A stretch of 64,000 nucleotides of DNA from an uncultured Candidatus Saccharibacteria bacterium (GCA_938046735.1 CALIXF010000009.1:1-64000), one strand, 5' to 3'. Positions 1 to 8,892 are shown, counted from the stretch's first letter. Made by a program: numbers and translations. Notes: generated by a model not told the origin, from the letters alone.

Positions 1-1999
1 CATCGGCCCTGCCAACTAGTCTTGGAAGTTGAGGTAACTCGAGTTGCTTTAATGCAAGTTCTAAAGTGATGGTTTTAACGGTTTTACCAGTTGGCAGAGG
101 AGCAAAAATAGGTTTCTCACCAGTTTCTTTTTCATTTTCACCAAGTTGAATGAAGCCACCATTACGACCAATTTTGGCGTAAACTTTTTTGTGGGTTTTT
201 GGATCAATACCTAGTTCGGTGGCAGAATTATAGCGGTTAGCCATGGCGGAAGCTCCAACAGTTTCAGCAAATGGAGTATAGAAATCGCGGAGCATTTTTA
301 GACGAGTGAGTTTATGTTCGGCGATCTTATCAAGTTGTTCTTCAATACCAGCGGTAAAATCATAGTCGACAATATTTTTGAAGTTTTCGCAAAGAAAATC
401 AGAAACTAATTCACCAATTGGTGTTGGCAGTAATTTGCCTTTATTAGCGCCGGTCTTTTCTTTAAGTGTAGATTCAGTCATTGAATTTGGAATAGCATCT
501 GGATCTATGACACTGCATTTACCGTGTAAGATAATTTCTTGAATTTCACGTTCAGTACCTTCAGATTCACCTTTGACGACGTAATTGCGTGTCTGAATGG
601 CGTTAATGATGGAGGCGTAGGTACTTGGACGACCAATACCAAGTTCTTCAAGTTTTTTGACAAGAGAACCTTCTGTGTATCTTGCTGGTGGCTTTGAATA
701 AACTTGTTTAGCGATAAGATTATGAAGAGTTAATTGATCACCAATATTTAATTGAGGCAAAAGAGTATCTTTATTTTTGCCGTAGACTTTAAGGAAGCCA
801 TCAAAAACTACCACTTCACCCTTAGCACTAAAGGTAAGTTCTGGTTTTTCTGATGGAATGATATCGACATTAGTTTTTGCAACTATTGCATTTTTCATTT
901 GGGTGGCTAAAGTGCGTGTACGGATTAATTGATAAAGTTTCTTTTCGTAATCATTTTTTCCAGCAATTTCTTGAGTAATATTGGTGGGGCGAATAGCCTC
1001 GTGGGCCTCTTGAGCACTAGCGTCTTTGGTGTGAAAATGACGAACTTGTAGATAATTTTCCCCAAAGGTTTGCTTGATGAAAGTAGAAATAGATACTAAA
1101 GCGTCGTTGGAGAGATTGAGTGAGTCGGTTCGGTGATAGGTAATAAGACCAGCCTGATAAAGACCTTGCGCGGCGGACATGGTGGTTTTTGCACTATAAC
1201 CGAGACGACTGTTAGCTTCAATCTGGAGAGCAGCAGTGGTGAAAGGCACAGGATTAGCCTTAGTTCCCTCAGTTTGTTCGATATTTTGAACGATAAAATC
1301 AGCGGTAGCAAGTTGGGCGAAAAGGTCTTTTACTTCATTTTGATTTTGCGTGGAAGATTTTTCAAGATTTGCATCAAAGATTTCGGAAGAATTAGGGTCG
1401 GTGACATTAGTAGTTTGATTAGAAAACTTGCCGGTAACTTTAAAGGTGGATTTTGTGGAAAATTTTTCGATTTCACGTTCTTTTTCAACAATAAGACGAA
1501 GGGCTGGAGATTGTACACGGCCAGCGGATTTAGCACCGGGGACTTTTTTACGAACGATATCGGAGAGGTCGTAACCTACAAGCATATCCAATGTTTGGCG
1601 GGCTTGTTGGCTGGAGACCATATCCATATCAACAGTACGAGGATTAGCGATAGCGGCTTGAAGAGCAGTTTTTGTAATTTCGTGAAAAGTGATACGGTGA
1701 GTAGTTTTAGGAAGTTTTAAGACCTCAAGAAGATGCCAAGAGATAGATTCTCCTTCACGGTCTTCATCAGTTGCGAGCCAGATGGATTCGGCAATTTTTG
1801 TAGCCTTTTTTAATTCAGAAATAATATTTTTATGATCAGGATCGATTTCATAAGTAACGGCAAAATTATTGTGGACATCAACTTTGGTATCTTTTCTGAT
1901 GTGCCCAACGGAGGCCAAGACTTTAAAATCAGAGCCGAGATATTTTTCGATAGTTTTAGCCTTGGCGGGACTCTCCACAATAACTAAGTTCTTTGACAT
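1..1999 (-). CDS. topA: DNA topoisomerase I (type IA), partial at window edge
   Basis: Relaxes negatively supercoiled DNA by transient single-strand cleavage. About 666 residues are visible and the C-terminus runs off the left edge. The N-terminus MSKNLVIVESPAKAKTIEKY is the TOPRIM start, followed by the acidic TDEDREGE motif, then SAGRVQSPALRL, and GLITYHRTDS which holds the catalytic tyrosine. The last visible part (LPRLVGR) resembles a topoisomerase C-terminal repeat. The start at 1999 is supported by an extended -10 element ending 6 nt upstream, with no Shine-Dalgarno site, so the mRNA is probably leaderless. The gene stands alone and diverges from the secreted-protein gene at 2171. Identification is secure; the number of C-terminal repeats or zinc fingers cannot be seen. 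Confidence 0.96.
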   Translation of the reverse strand, partial: MSKNLVIVESPAKAKTIEKYLGSDFKVLASVGHIRKDTKVDVHNNFAVTYEIDPDHKNIISELKKATKIAESIWLATDEDREGESISWHLLEVLKLPKTTHRITFHEITKTALQAAIANPRTVDMDMVSSQQARQTLDMLVGYDLSDIVRKKVPGAKSAGRVQSPALRLIVEKEREIEKFSTKSTFKVTGKFSNQTTNVTDPNSSEIFDANLEKSSTQNQNEVKDLFAQLATADFIVQNIEQTEGTKANPVPFTTAALQIEANSRLGYSAKTTMSAAQGLYQAGLITYHRTDSLNLSNDALVSISTFIKQTFGENYLQVRHFHTKDASAQEAHEAIRPTNITQEIAGKNDYEKKLYQLIRTRTLATQMKNAIVAKTNVDIIPSEKPELTFSAKGEVVVFDGFLKVYGKNKDTLLPQLNIGDQLTLHNLIAKQVYSKPPARYTEGSLVKKLEELGIGRPSTYASIINAIQTRNYVVKGESEGTEREIQEIILHGKCSVIDPDAIPNSMTESTLKEKTGANKGKLLPTPIGELVSDFLCENFKNIVDYDFTAGIEEQLDKIAEHKLTRLKMLRDFYTPFAETVGASAMANRYNSATELGIDPKTHKKVYAKIGRNGGFIQLGENEKETGEKPIFAPLPTGKTVKTITLELALKQLELPQLPRLVGRAD

Positions 2000-2005
2000 A
2001 TTTAT

Positions 2006-2014
2006 ATATTAGCA
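2006..2014 (-). promoter_or_regulatory. Extended -10 promoter of topA (leaderless)
   Basis: Read on the minus strand this is TGCTAATAT. The -10 hexamer ends 6 nt before the topA ATG, so transcription should begin at or next to the start codon. No Shine-Dalgarno sequence lies between. Confidence 0.6.
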
Positions 2015-2088
2015 CGCTTGTCAAGAGTTAGTTCGATTGAGGATTAGAACAAAAAGTTTGAAAAGTCAATAAAAAGCTAAAAATAGAC

Positions 2089-2117
2089 TTGGCAGAATAA
2101 AAAACTTATGTTAAAGT
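2089..2117 (+). promoter_or_regulatory. Sigma70-type promoter of the secreted protein at 2171
   Basis: TTGGCA at 2089-2094, a 17-nt spacer and TAAAGT at 2112-2117 preceded by TG. This predicts a leader of about 47 nt that carries the AGAAAGGA ribosome binding site used by the GTG start at 2171. Confidence 0.6.
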
Positions 2118-2170
2118 ATGGATAGAGTGAAGGTTTTTCTGGCAGCTAGATACAGAAAGGATATTTTGCT

Positions 2171-2764
2171 GTGGGAATAAAAAAACAAAAATTTAGTGGC
2201 ATAAAAATTATAAGCGGTATGTTAATCGCGAGTTTGATTGCGATGCCAGTACTATTATTGAATGGCGCACCGACATCAGCAGTTTCGCAGTCTGCAACTA
2301 CAACGGTAAATGTGACTATCGATCCGGTGATTTCGATTACGGCTTCACCAAATATTGAGATGGATATTACCCCTACTGCCTCCGGACAATTTAGAACTGC
2401 GAATGGTAATGTGGTGATTTCGACTAATAATGTAAAGGGCTATACAACCTATATTACCTCTAGTACGACTGAAACAAGTTTGAAACAGCCAGGTGCAATG
2501 GGCGTATCGGCTGTGATTCCTACAGTTTCTGCAAGTGGATCTTCTATTTCCGGTACTGGATGGGGTTGGTCAAATGATGCTGCTCAGTTTAATCCAGTAA
2601 AAGCTACTGGCACGACTGATAACAGTGCAGTTTTTAGTCGAACGACCGCTGCTACGCCTTCTGGCGATAATAAGACTTTGACAATCGGTGCAAGTGCGAC
2701 TACAAATGTGCCATCTGGTACTTATTCAAATACTTTATTACTAACTGCAGTAACAAACAACTAA
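2171..2764 (+). CDS. Secreted beta-rich surface or pilin-like protein
   Basis: A 197-residue exported protein of unknown function. The N-terminus has lysines, then a hydrophobic stretch (about residues 12-32) and a small-residue region that fits a signal peptide. The mature part is rich in Thr, Ser, Val and Gly with alternating beta-strand patterns, and the end (PSGTYSNTLLLTAV) resembles the last strands of WxL- or DUF4402-like surface domains, though no WxL motif is present. There is no LPXTG-like sorting signal or C-terminal membrane anchor. The GTG start is chosen because AGAAAGGA lies upstream and a promoter is visible at 2089-2117. A strong hairpin terminator follows, so it is a single-gene transcript. 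It may be an abundant shed or surface-associated protein; this is inference. Confidence 0.75.
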   Translation: MGIKKQKFSGIKIISGMLIASLIAMPVLLLNGAPTSAVSQSATTTVNVTIDPVISITASPNIEMDITPTASGQFRTANGNVVISTNNVKGYTTYITSSTTETSLKQPGAMGVSAVIPTVSASGSSISGTGWGWSNDAAQFNPVKATGTTDNSAVFSRTTAATPSGDNKTLTIGASATTNVPSGTYSNTLLLTAVTNN

Positions 2765-2821
2765 TATATTATATGTTTGCGAGGAAAATTATTGTTTGTT
2801 TTGGTTCTTGAATAGACTTAT

Positions 2822-2852
2822 AAAAAAGAACCCAAAAAGTGGGTTCTTTTTT
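2822..2852. terminator. Rho-independent terminator after the secreted-protein gene
   Basis: A 12-bp perfect stem (AAAAAAGAACCC paired with GGGTTCTTTTTT) with a 7-nt loop and T tracts on both strands, so it can work in both directions. Confidence 0.85.
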
Positions 2853-2904
2853 ATATAATTTTTCATAAGAATGTGGAATTTGATTTAATGACAAAGTTTA
2901 AACA

Positions 2905-3223
2905 TCAAAAAGCCCCAAGTAAGGGTGGGCATCACTTGGGGCTATTTAACCCTACAACGCATCTCATTTGATACCGGGAGACTCCCCGGAGCGTGACCCA
3001 CCTCACAAACTATGGGGCCCGCCGGTTATAGGGGTTGCTATGTTCTTAAAGAGGGGACTTTCGTAGTGGAGGTAATACTAATTGACTTACAATCGATAAA
3101 AGAAAAATTGTAAGTTGAAAGTCTTTTAAGAACACGCAACTTCTGTTATATTGGTAACAGAAATTATGATTTATTTAGGTGCGGTGTAGAGATCGTGCCT
3201 TTTTTGTGCCTCGACCTCTAACT
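2905..3223 (-). ncRNA. Unidentified ~320-nt structured non-coding RNA
   Basis: No open reading frame explains this interval, but the minus strand has a consensus promoter (3230-3258) and a GC-rich terminator hairpin (2907-2943). Between them lie several paired elements. In transcript order these are a hairpin near 3183-3219 (TAGAGGTCG with one mismatch), a hairpin containing TTCTGTTA and TAACAGAA, a long multipart stem GTTGC / GTTCTTAAA / GACTTTC closing against GAAAGTC / TTTAAGAAC / AGCAAC and enclosing a nested ACTTACAAT stem, then a domain closed by AACCC and GGGTT that contains the CCGGG-CCCGG hairpin. An exposed segment includes TACCTCCAC, which resembles an anti-Shine-Dalgarno. I looked for and did not find the hallmarks of tmRNA, RNase P RNA, SRP RNA or a riboswitch. 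A divergent 6S RNA remains possible. The 5' end is predicted from the promoter. Confidence 0.7.
2907..2943 (-). terminator. Terminator of the structured RNA
   Basis: A perfect 10-bp stem, AGCCCCAAGT at 2911-2920 with ACTTGGGGCT at 2934-2943, followed on the minus strand by TTTT then GATG. The T run is short but the stem is strong. Confidence 0.7.
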
Positions 3224-3229
3224 TTTTGA

Positions 3230-3258
3230 AGTATACCATACAAAAATATATATGTCAA
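3230..3258 (-). promoter_or_regulatory. Consensus promoter of the structured RNA
   Basis: On the minus strand TTGACA (3253-3258), exactly 17 nt, then TATACT (3230-3235). Such a near-perfect sigma70-type promoter suggests high, constitutive transcription with the start near 3223. Confidence 0.85.
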
Positions 3259-3310
3259 TACTTAAAACTAAAGATGATAAATAATCAAGTAAAAAATGGA
3301 GGCTATTTGT

Positions 3311-4291
3311 ATGAAAATCAATAGAATTATACCTGAGGATTCGCAGTTTACTGCGCGATTATCTTCTATTGCGCTTAAGCCTAAAAAATTGTATTACTAT
3401 GGAAAAATGCCAGAGTCAGATGAACGTTTTAAGGAGGTAGAATCTAGATATATCTTTGAAGGACGGGGGCGACCAAAGACGGTGGCTGTTGTGGGGGCGA
3501 GAAAGTGTACAGACTATGGACGGGATCAAGCTTATAAAATTGCTTTTGAATTGGCAAAACAGGGTGTGGTGATAGTTTCTGGGCTAGCTTTTGGGATTGA
3601 TTCGGTAGCACATCGCGCAGCTTTGGATGCGGGCGGAATAACGGTGGCAGTACTAGGTACGCCAATTGACCAGATTTACCCGACTTGTCACAGGGGACTT
3701 GCACAAGAAATTATTGAAAAAGATGGATTAATTATGTCGGAATACCCAGAATGGAAGGAGGTTTTAATAAATGAAAAAATGACGAAAATATTGCAATCAC
3801 AGTCAGGACGCAAGAGTGCTTTTTTACTGAGAAATCGTTTAATTTCTGGCTTGTCAGATATTGTGGTGATCGTAGAAGCGGACCTTAGGTCTGGATCACT
3901 TAATACAGCACATCATGCTTTTGAACAGAGTAACTTAGTTTATGCGGTTCCTGGTGATGTGACAAGAATGAGTTCACGGGGGTGTAACAGATTATTGGGA
4001 AGAGGTGCGGTAGCTTTTTCTGAAACTGAGGAGATATTATTGGATCTAGGAATTAATTCAAAAAAAGTGATATCGAAAAAGACTAAAGAATTGAAAGGGG
4101 ATACGAAAAATGAAACGCTAATTTTGGAAAAATTGGGAGAAGGCGTGTCGGACGGAGAAGAGATATTGGAGAGAATTTTGAAGAGTGGAATAATGATGAA
4201 TGTTTCGGAGTTTACGACAACAGTTTTTGATTTGCAGATAAAAGGACGGATCAAAGCGATGGGTGGTAATCGATGGTTATTAGTTAATTAG
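3311..4291 (+). CDS. dprA: DNA processing protein A (DprA/Smf)
   Basis: Binds incoming single-stranded DNA during natural transformation and loads RecA. The Rossmann-like core is clear: VAVVGARKCTDYGRDQA, then VIVSGLAFGIDSVAHRAALDAGGITVAVLGTPIDQIYPTCHR, a phosphate-binding GLAFG loop typical of the family, and SGLSDIVVIVEADLRSGSLNTAHHA. A C-terminal helix-turn-helix-like region follows (about residues 260-325). The start at 3311 is preferred to the in-frame ATG at 3296 because GGAGG lies 8 nt upstream of it, giving 326 residues. A MarR-type regulator follows 11 nt downstream and is probably co-transcribed. With comEC at 34.5 kb, this points to DNA uptake ability. Confidence 0.95.
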   Translation: MKINRIIPEDSQFTARLSSIALKPKKLYYYGKMPESDERFKEVESRYIFEGRGRPKTVAVVGARKCTDYGRDQAYKIAFELAKQGVVIVSGLAFGIDSVAHRAALDAGGITVAVLGTPIDQIYPTCHRGLAQEIIEKDGLIMSEYPEWKEVLINEKMTKILQSQSGRKSAFLLRNRLISGLSDIVVIVEADLRSGSLNTAHHAFEQSNLVYAVPGDVTRMSSRGCNRLLGRGAVAFSETEEILLDLGINSKKVISKKTKELKGDTKNETLILEKLGEGVSDGEEILERILKSGIMMNVSEFTTTVFDLQIKGRIKAMGGNRWLLVN

Positions 4292-4302
4292 AGGAAAAAA
4301 CT

Positions 4303-4797
4303 ATGCACGATGTTGATTTACCAAAAAGTATTTCAAATACGGATACGGTGAATATCTTGGCAAAAATGGATAAGTTACGTAAAAATCATGCGATGAATGT
4401 AGCGAATCGTTTTAACTTAAGTTTGACAGAGGTAAAAATTATGGGTTTTATTAGATGTAATAAATTAAAACGTGGCCTCAGTGATATTCTAGATTGTCAT
4501 AATATGGGGGAGACTTCACTGTCGCGCTCGATTGCGAGATTAGAAGAGAGATCATATCTTCATCGGCGTAGTCAACAATTTAATCAAAAACGCTTAGATT
4601 TGATCGTAGCGGGAGAAGGTAATTTTGTAGCAAGCTATATTGTGATGGAACAGAAGAAATATTTGGATGAACTATTTAAGGGTTTTACACATAATGAACG
4701 CGTAGTATTGGGAAAGATGTTATGGAAGATTGATCGTAATATTAGCTATGTCCTTACAGTAAATAAAAATAAACGGGAGCGTTTAAAGGTAGGGTAA
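4303..4797 (+). CDS. MarR-family winged-helix transcriptional regulator
   Basis: A 164-residue protein whose middle (about residues 40-100) reads as a winged helix: LSLTEVKIMGFIRCN, then GETSLSRSIARLEERSYLHRRSQQFNQKRLDLIVAGEG, where the recognition helix and wing of MarR proteins fall. Flanking helices would form the dimer interface. The start follows a weak GAGG site in the 11-nt gap after dprA, so it is probably in the dprA operon. No operator can be assigned. Its target is unknown; control of competence genes is possible from context only. Confidence 0.75.
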   Translation: MHDVDLPKSISNTDTVNILAKMDKLRKNHAMNVANRFNLSLTEVKIMGFIRCNKLKRGLSDILDCHNMGETSLSRSIARLEERSYLHRRSQQFNQKRLDLIVAGEGNFVASYIVMEQKKYLDELFKGFTHNERVVLGKMLWKIDRNISYVLTVNKNKRERLKVG

Positions 4798-4807
4798 AAC
4801 TGAGTAG

Positions 4808-5329
4808 CTAATTAATCAATTCAGAGAGGCGGAGAGAAGTCTCAGATAATATTTTAGGAAGTAATTCCCTTTCGGACTCGGTAAAATGTCCTAGGACAAA
4901 GTTAACATCGCCAATTTTCTTACGAAGCTCGGAATTACCAGTGCCAATGCGAAGACGTTGATAATCTGTGGTATGAAGATGATTGGCTAGAGATTTGAGT
5001 CCGTTATTACCACCATCACTGCCTTTCTCTCGAAAACGTAGCTGGCCAAATTCTAGATTAAAATCATCACAAACGGCAATAATATGAGTAGGATCAATTT
5101 TAAAGAAATTGGTACATTCCTTAACAGCGAGGCCAACTTCATTGTAAAAAGTTTGAGGTTTGAGGAAAACTATATCATTGTGTTTTGCCCAGATGGAATG
5201 AAATTTTTGACTGGTTTGCCAAGATAGTCCATGGAGCTTAAAAAAATAATCTAACGCGAGAAAACCTATGTTATGTCTAGTAAAATCGTATTCACGTCCA
5301 GTATTGCCGAACCCAACAATTAGCTTCAT
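4808..5329 (-). CDS. pth: Peptidyl-tRNA hydrolase
   Basis: Releases peptide from peptidyl-tRNA that drops off ribosomes. The 173-residue length is close to the family norm. MKLIVGFGNTGREYDFTRHN carries the conserved Asn9 and catalytic His19; FLKPQTFYNEVG, CDDFNLEFGQLRFREKGSDGG and RLRIGTGN are family blocks. The ATG at 5329 follows a TATAAT box by 7 nt with no ribosome binding site, so a leaderless mRNA is likely. It converges with the MarR gene. Confidence 0.96.
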   Translation of the reverse strand: MKLIVGFGNTGREYDFTRHNIGFLALDYFFKLHGLSWQTSQKFHSIWAKHNDIVFLKPQTFYNEVGLAVKECTNFFKIDPTHIIAVCDDFNLEFGQLRFREKGSDGGNNGLKSLANHLHTTDYQRLRIGTGNSELRKKIGDVNFVLGHFTESERELLPKILSETSLRLSELIN

Positions 5330-5336
5330 GATGTAA

Positions 5337-5342
5337 ATTATA
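5337..5342 (-). promoter_or_regulatory. -10 promoter element of pth (leaderless)
   Basis: TATAAT on the minus strand, 7 nt before the pth ATG. The upstream dinucleotide is CG rather than TG. Confidence 0.55.
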
Positions 5343-5354
5343 GCGTAAAATACG

Positions 5355-5378
5355 AAAAGCCACCATAAAGGTGGCTTT
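5355..5378 (-). terminator. Terminator downstream of the PIN-PhoH gene
   Basis: AAAGCCACC and GGTGGCTTT form a 9-bp stem with a 5-nt loop at 5356-5378. On the minus strand it is followed by TTTTCG and then an AT-rich tail, placing it after the PhoH gene stop at 5441. Confidence 0.75.
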
Positions 5379-5440
5379 GAAAGGAAAAATTAATATTAAA
5401 TATATGATGAAGAAATATTTAATATTGTGAGTCTCAATGT

Positions 5441-7105
5441 TTATCCTTGTCTTTCAACGATAGCTTGAACAAAATCACTGCGTACTACTTCGATATCTTT
5501 AAGCTCAATTTGAGCTACCATAGGTAGTCCAGTACATAATTGCTTAGCATAGGAGAGACCATTATTCTGCTTCGATAAACCATGCTGATGAATTTGCTTG
5601 ATGTCGCCGGAAATGACGACCTTGCAATTTTTCGCGATACGTTTTAATAACATATCAGCCTGATCGGGTGTTTGATCCTGGAATTCGTCGTAGATGACAA
5701 ACATATCGGAAAAATCTAATCCTCTGGCTGCTTCGACAGGAATAGTTTTAAAATATTTGTCGTAGATTTTTCTAAGCTTGGTTTGTAAATCTTTAAGATT
5801 ACGTTGCTTGTCGTTAATAGTGGTGTCTTCCAAAGACTTATTGAGCTTTCCATCGGTTAATTTGATGTAGTTTTGAATTGCGTTTTTAATTGGCGCGATA
5901 TTTGGTTCAATCTTTTCATTAAGGTCACCAGGTAAAAAACCAAGAGTGCGCTGAACATCAATACTACACGGAACTACAGTAGCTTGCAGAAATTGACCTA
6001 GGTCACAAGCCTTAATAGCCCCAAGTACAGAAAGAAAAGTTTTACCCGTACCAGCCGAACCGGTAATAAAAACTACGGAAATATCAGGATGAGAGATGGC
6101 TTCGGCGTACATAACCTGACCTTCGTTTTTTAGTCTGATGCCAAAATTTTTATAGTAACTTAAATGAACGATTCTATTAGTCTTCTGGTCAAAGCGACCA
6201 ATATGTCTGTACTGATCGTATGCGAGTGGGGTAGTATCCATGACATTAGATTCGAGCCTTGGTGTCATACTAATAAATTCATTAATAGTAAGAGGTGGTT
6301 CATCTGGAAGATACTCTTGCCATATTTGATAGTCAATACCATCTTTGGTACTGAGAAATTCATTGTATAAATCAAGCGGAACGATAGTTTCTCTTCTACC
6401 GGTATAAAGGCGGTTTTTAATGCTAAAAGGTTTAGTTTTAACACCTTGAGCGCGGGCTAGAATAGTCACAAGATTATTACAAGTTAAAATTGTGACTTCG
6501 GGTATCTGATAGGTAGGATTATGGGAACTGTTCTGCCAACCATTGAGATGTTTATTGCTGTAATTAAAGAATGACCTTGAGATCTTAAGGACTGCTGTAA
6601 TTAGTTGAGTGGTACGGATCTCTTGGTGTTCGTCTTGATTTTTACACTGATCTAAATCAAACCTTGAATCAAGGGGATCAAACTCTGCATTCGGTAAATT
6701 ATAATAAACCGAAAAAAATGTATTGGTATGAGGAAAATAGATACCTGAAACTAGATCTTGATAATGACCTGGTTCAGTTTGGTATTTTGTCTCGACCAAT
6801 AATTGGTGCAGTCTATGAAGTAAATTCTTGGATGTAAAACTATCAAGTCCCTCTTGTTGTTTTTGTTCTTCCAATTCTAAGATTACGGAAGTGGGGATTA
6901 CAAAATGTTTACAGCTAACTTGCAGATTATTATCTGCGACATGCCAACCCTGACTTGTTGGGATGATTTCCGGACAAGTCAATAGAATACTTTTATCGAT
7001 AATATAGACAGGATATCGTTCGGTCTGATAATCGATAAAATCACATTCGTAAAGATTACGAATAAAACTGGTGCGGGTTGGTAGCGTGGTCTCTATCTTT
7101 TTCAT
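5441..7105 (-). CDS. PIN domain-PhoH family ATPase
   Basis: A 554-residue fusion of an N-terminal PIN-type domain and a C-terminal PhoH ATPase, the arrangement of the YlaK/PhoH2 type and proposed to act as an RNA helicase-ribonuclease. The PIN part begins at YPVYIIDKSILLTCPE; a long middle region has no clear motif. The PhoH part has the Walker A motif GSAGTGKTFLS and the Walker B FVIYDEFQDQTPDQ, followed by RIAKNCKVVISGDIKQI. The start at 7105 is chosen over the longer frame because GGAGGAG lies just upstream. It has its own terminator at 5355-5378. Enzyme activity on RNA is inferred from the family. Confidence 0.85.
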   Translation of the reverse strand: MKKIETTLPTRTSFIRNLYECDFIDYQTERYPVYIIDKSILLTCPEIIPTSQGWHVADNNLQVSCKHFVIPTSVILELEEQKQQEGLDSFTSKNLLHRLHQLLVETKYQTEPGHYQDLVSGIYFPHTNTFFSVYYNLPNAEFDPLDSRFDLDQCKNQDEHQEIRTTQLITAVLKISRSFFNYSNKHLNGWQNSSHNPTYQIPEVTILTCNNLVTILARAQGVKTKPFSIKNRLYTGRRETIVPLDLYNEFLSTKDGIDYQIWQEYLPDEPPLTINEFISMTPRLESNVMDTTPLAYDQYRHIGRFDQKTNRIVHLSYYKNFGIRLKNEGQVMYAEAISHPDISVVFITGSAGTGKTFLSVLGAIKACDLGQFLQATVVPCSIDVQRTLGFLPGDLNEKIEPNIAPIKNAIQNYIKLTDGKLNKSLEDTTINDKQRNLKDLQTKLRKIYDKYFKTIPVEAARGLDFSDMFVIYDEFQDQTPDQADMLLKRIAKNCKVVISGDIKQIHQHGLSKQNNGLSYAKQLCTGLPMVAQIELKDIEVVRSDFVQAIVERQG

Positions 7106-7272
7106 GAGACTCCTCCTTTTTGTAAAAGAACTTAACTGGGTGCTTCTCATGTTTTTGTAAGAAAAACAGTAAAAAGCACCAATTACTGAAAAAGCAGGTA
7201 ATATACCCACTTGGTGATATTATTGCATAACGATTAATATACACAAGCGTTAGGGAAATGAACTGGAAGTGG

Positions 7273-8697
7273 TTAGTCTTTTTGTTCGCGATAAGATTTG
7301 CGGGGGCCGCTGGCGCGGTCATTATGGAAGGAGAAAATAATTGGAGTTCCGATAAAAGGATAAACTTCACGGATTTTGCGCTCTAAATAACGCTTGTAAG
7401 ACCAATGAAGTAATTCCATTTCGCGTCCATGAATAACAAACCATGGTGGACAAGTGTCGGTCTGGGTGATGTATTTAAGTTTTGGGTGTGTGTTTTTGAG
7501 TCCGGCTGGGGGATGAGAAGCGGTAGCTTCATGAAGAATTTTATTAAGATCAGAAGTCTTTATCTCAGTATGTCTTGCAAGGTCAATTTCAGTAACTAAT
7601 TCAAATAGCTTGGTGATATTTTTGCCAGTTTCTGAACTAGTAATGAGAACTGGAGCAAATGACAAGAAATTGTAATCACGTTCGAGTTGATTAAGAATAT
7701 GATCAATTTCGGTATATTCGACAGTTCTAGTTTTATCTTCAAAGTTTGAGGTGACTGGCGTGGAATTATCAAGGAGATCGGACTTAGTTAAAACCATAAT
7801 GATTCCTTTGCCGGCTTCAATAATCTGTCCAGCGAGGGATTGATCAAGTTTAGAATGAGGCTCCTTAGAATCAATGAGAAGTGCGCAGATGTCGGCCTCT
7901 TCAATGGCAGCCAAGGTGCGGATAGCTGAAAACTTTTCAATGCCAACTTCGCGTTTGCCAGGTTTTCTAAGTCCGGCGGTATCAAGAATCTCAATAGTTT
8001 GCCCCTTGAATTTAATGCGAATACGATTAATATCACGAGTTGTTCCCTGTTTTGAGCTAACAATGGCTTGTTGTTTTTGGCCAAGGCGATTAAAAAGGCT
8101 GGATTTACCAACGTTTGGACGGCCGATGAGGGCAAGTTTAATTAGAGGGTTGCCATTTTCATCAAGATTGATTTTGGAATCGTCGGCGGTTTCAGTTTTA
8201 GGGGTAATCTGAAGTTTTTGGAAGATATGCTGTTTAAGATTGGCGATACCAAAACCGGTAGTGGCAGAGGTTTTAAAGATTTCGGTTTCTTTGATGCCGA
8301 ATTTGAGATACTCAAAAGAATCGAGAGACTCTTTGAGGTCGGATTTATTAAGCACGAGAAAGACTGGCTTTTTGGATTTTAGTGCGGAACGAGAAATCTC
8401 GAGATCGCGAAAATCGGGATATTTGGTAGAATCGATAGTGACCAAAATGAGGTCGGCAACTTCAATCGCGTCTTCAATTTGATCCTGGATGGATGCTTCA
8501 AAATCATCTTCAGGATTCTTGAGACCAGCGGTATCAATAAGGGTGAAAGCATTATCGATGGTTGCAATTACATTGTCGCGAGTAGTGCCGGCCTCACGAG
8601 CGACAATAGCAATATTTTTACGGGCCAAACGATTGAGAAGGCTGGATTTGCCAGCATTGGTTTGACCGATTAATGCCACAATTGGAAGCTTTTTCAT
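7273..8697 (-). CDS. der: Ribosome biogenesis GTPase Der (EngA)
   Basis: Tandem-GTPase that acts in maturation of the 50S ribosomal subunit. First G domain: G1 GQTNAGKS, G3 DTAG and G4 NKSD. Second G domain: GRPNVGKS, DTAG, TKSD. The C-terminal KH-like domain follows, ending FSFHNDRASGPRKSYREQKD. The 474-residue length is in the normal range. The ATG at 8697 follows an extended -10 element by 6 nt, so translation is probably from a leaderless mRNA. The gene appears monocistronic. Confidence 0.97.
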   Translation of the reverse strand: MKKLPIVALIGQTNAGKSSLLNRLARKNIAIVAREAGTTRDNVIATIDNAFTLIDTAGLKNPEDDFEASIQDQIEDAIEVADLILVTIDSTKYPDFRDLEISRSALKSKKPVFLVLNKSDLKESLDSFEYLKFGIKETEIFKTSATTGFGIANLKQHIFQKLQITPKTETADDSKINLDENGNPLIKLALIGRPNVGKSSLFNRLGQKQQAIVSSKQGTTRDINRIRIKFKGQTIEILDTAGLRKPGKREVGIEKFSAIRTLAAIEEADICALLIDSKEPHSKLDQSLAGQIIEAGKGIIMVLTKSDLLDNSTPVTSNFEDKTRTVEYTEIDHILNQLERDYNFLSFAPVLITSSETGKNITKLFELVTEIDLARHTEIKTSDLNKILHEATASHPPAGLKNTHPKLKYITQTDTCPPWFVIHGREMELLHWSYKRYLERKIREVYPFIGTPIIFSFHNDRASGPRKSYREQKD

Positions 8698-8703
8698 GAG
8701 AAT

Positions 8704-8712
8704 ATTTTAGCA
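8704..8712 (-). promoter_or_regulatory. Extended -10 promoter of der (leaderless)
   Basis: TGCTAAAAT on the minus strand; the hexamer ends 6 nt before the der ATG, with no Shine-Dalgarno site between. Confidence 0.6.
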
Positions 8713-8845
8713 TAGGACTATTAACTTGTAAAATGTGAAAAATATGGTGTAACTCTAATACGATATTTATTATTCATGATGTCGAACTGCAGTGTGTTAT
8801 TTTGGATTTTTTGGGATATGTACTTTATTTTTTAAAAAATATAAA

Positions 8846-8874
8846 TAAAAAGAACCGCTCTTGCGAGCGTTTCT
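8846..8874 (-). terminator. Terminator downstream of tRNA-Glu
   Basis: AGAACCGCTC (8851-8860) pairs with GAGCGTTTCT (8865-8874) with one mismatch and a TTGC loop. On the minus strand it is followed by TTTTT. The stretch 8713-8845 otherwise shows only AT-rich sequence. Confidence 0.65.
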
Positions 8875-8892
8875 GATATAAATATCTTGCTG

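Noticed and set aside
1133..1720. 195-residue plus-strand ORF
   Set aside because: Lies wholly antisense to topA with no ribosome binding site; a shadow frame.
2905..3223. tmRNA or RNase P RNA
   Set aside because: No tRNA-like end, T-loop sequence or encoded tag; the conserved RNase P core motifs are not in the right order. GAAAGTCC and ACAGAA occur but within other helices.
3296..3310. Upstream start of dprA
   Set aside because: The ATG at 3296 overlaps the GGAGG site that serves the ATG at 3311.
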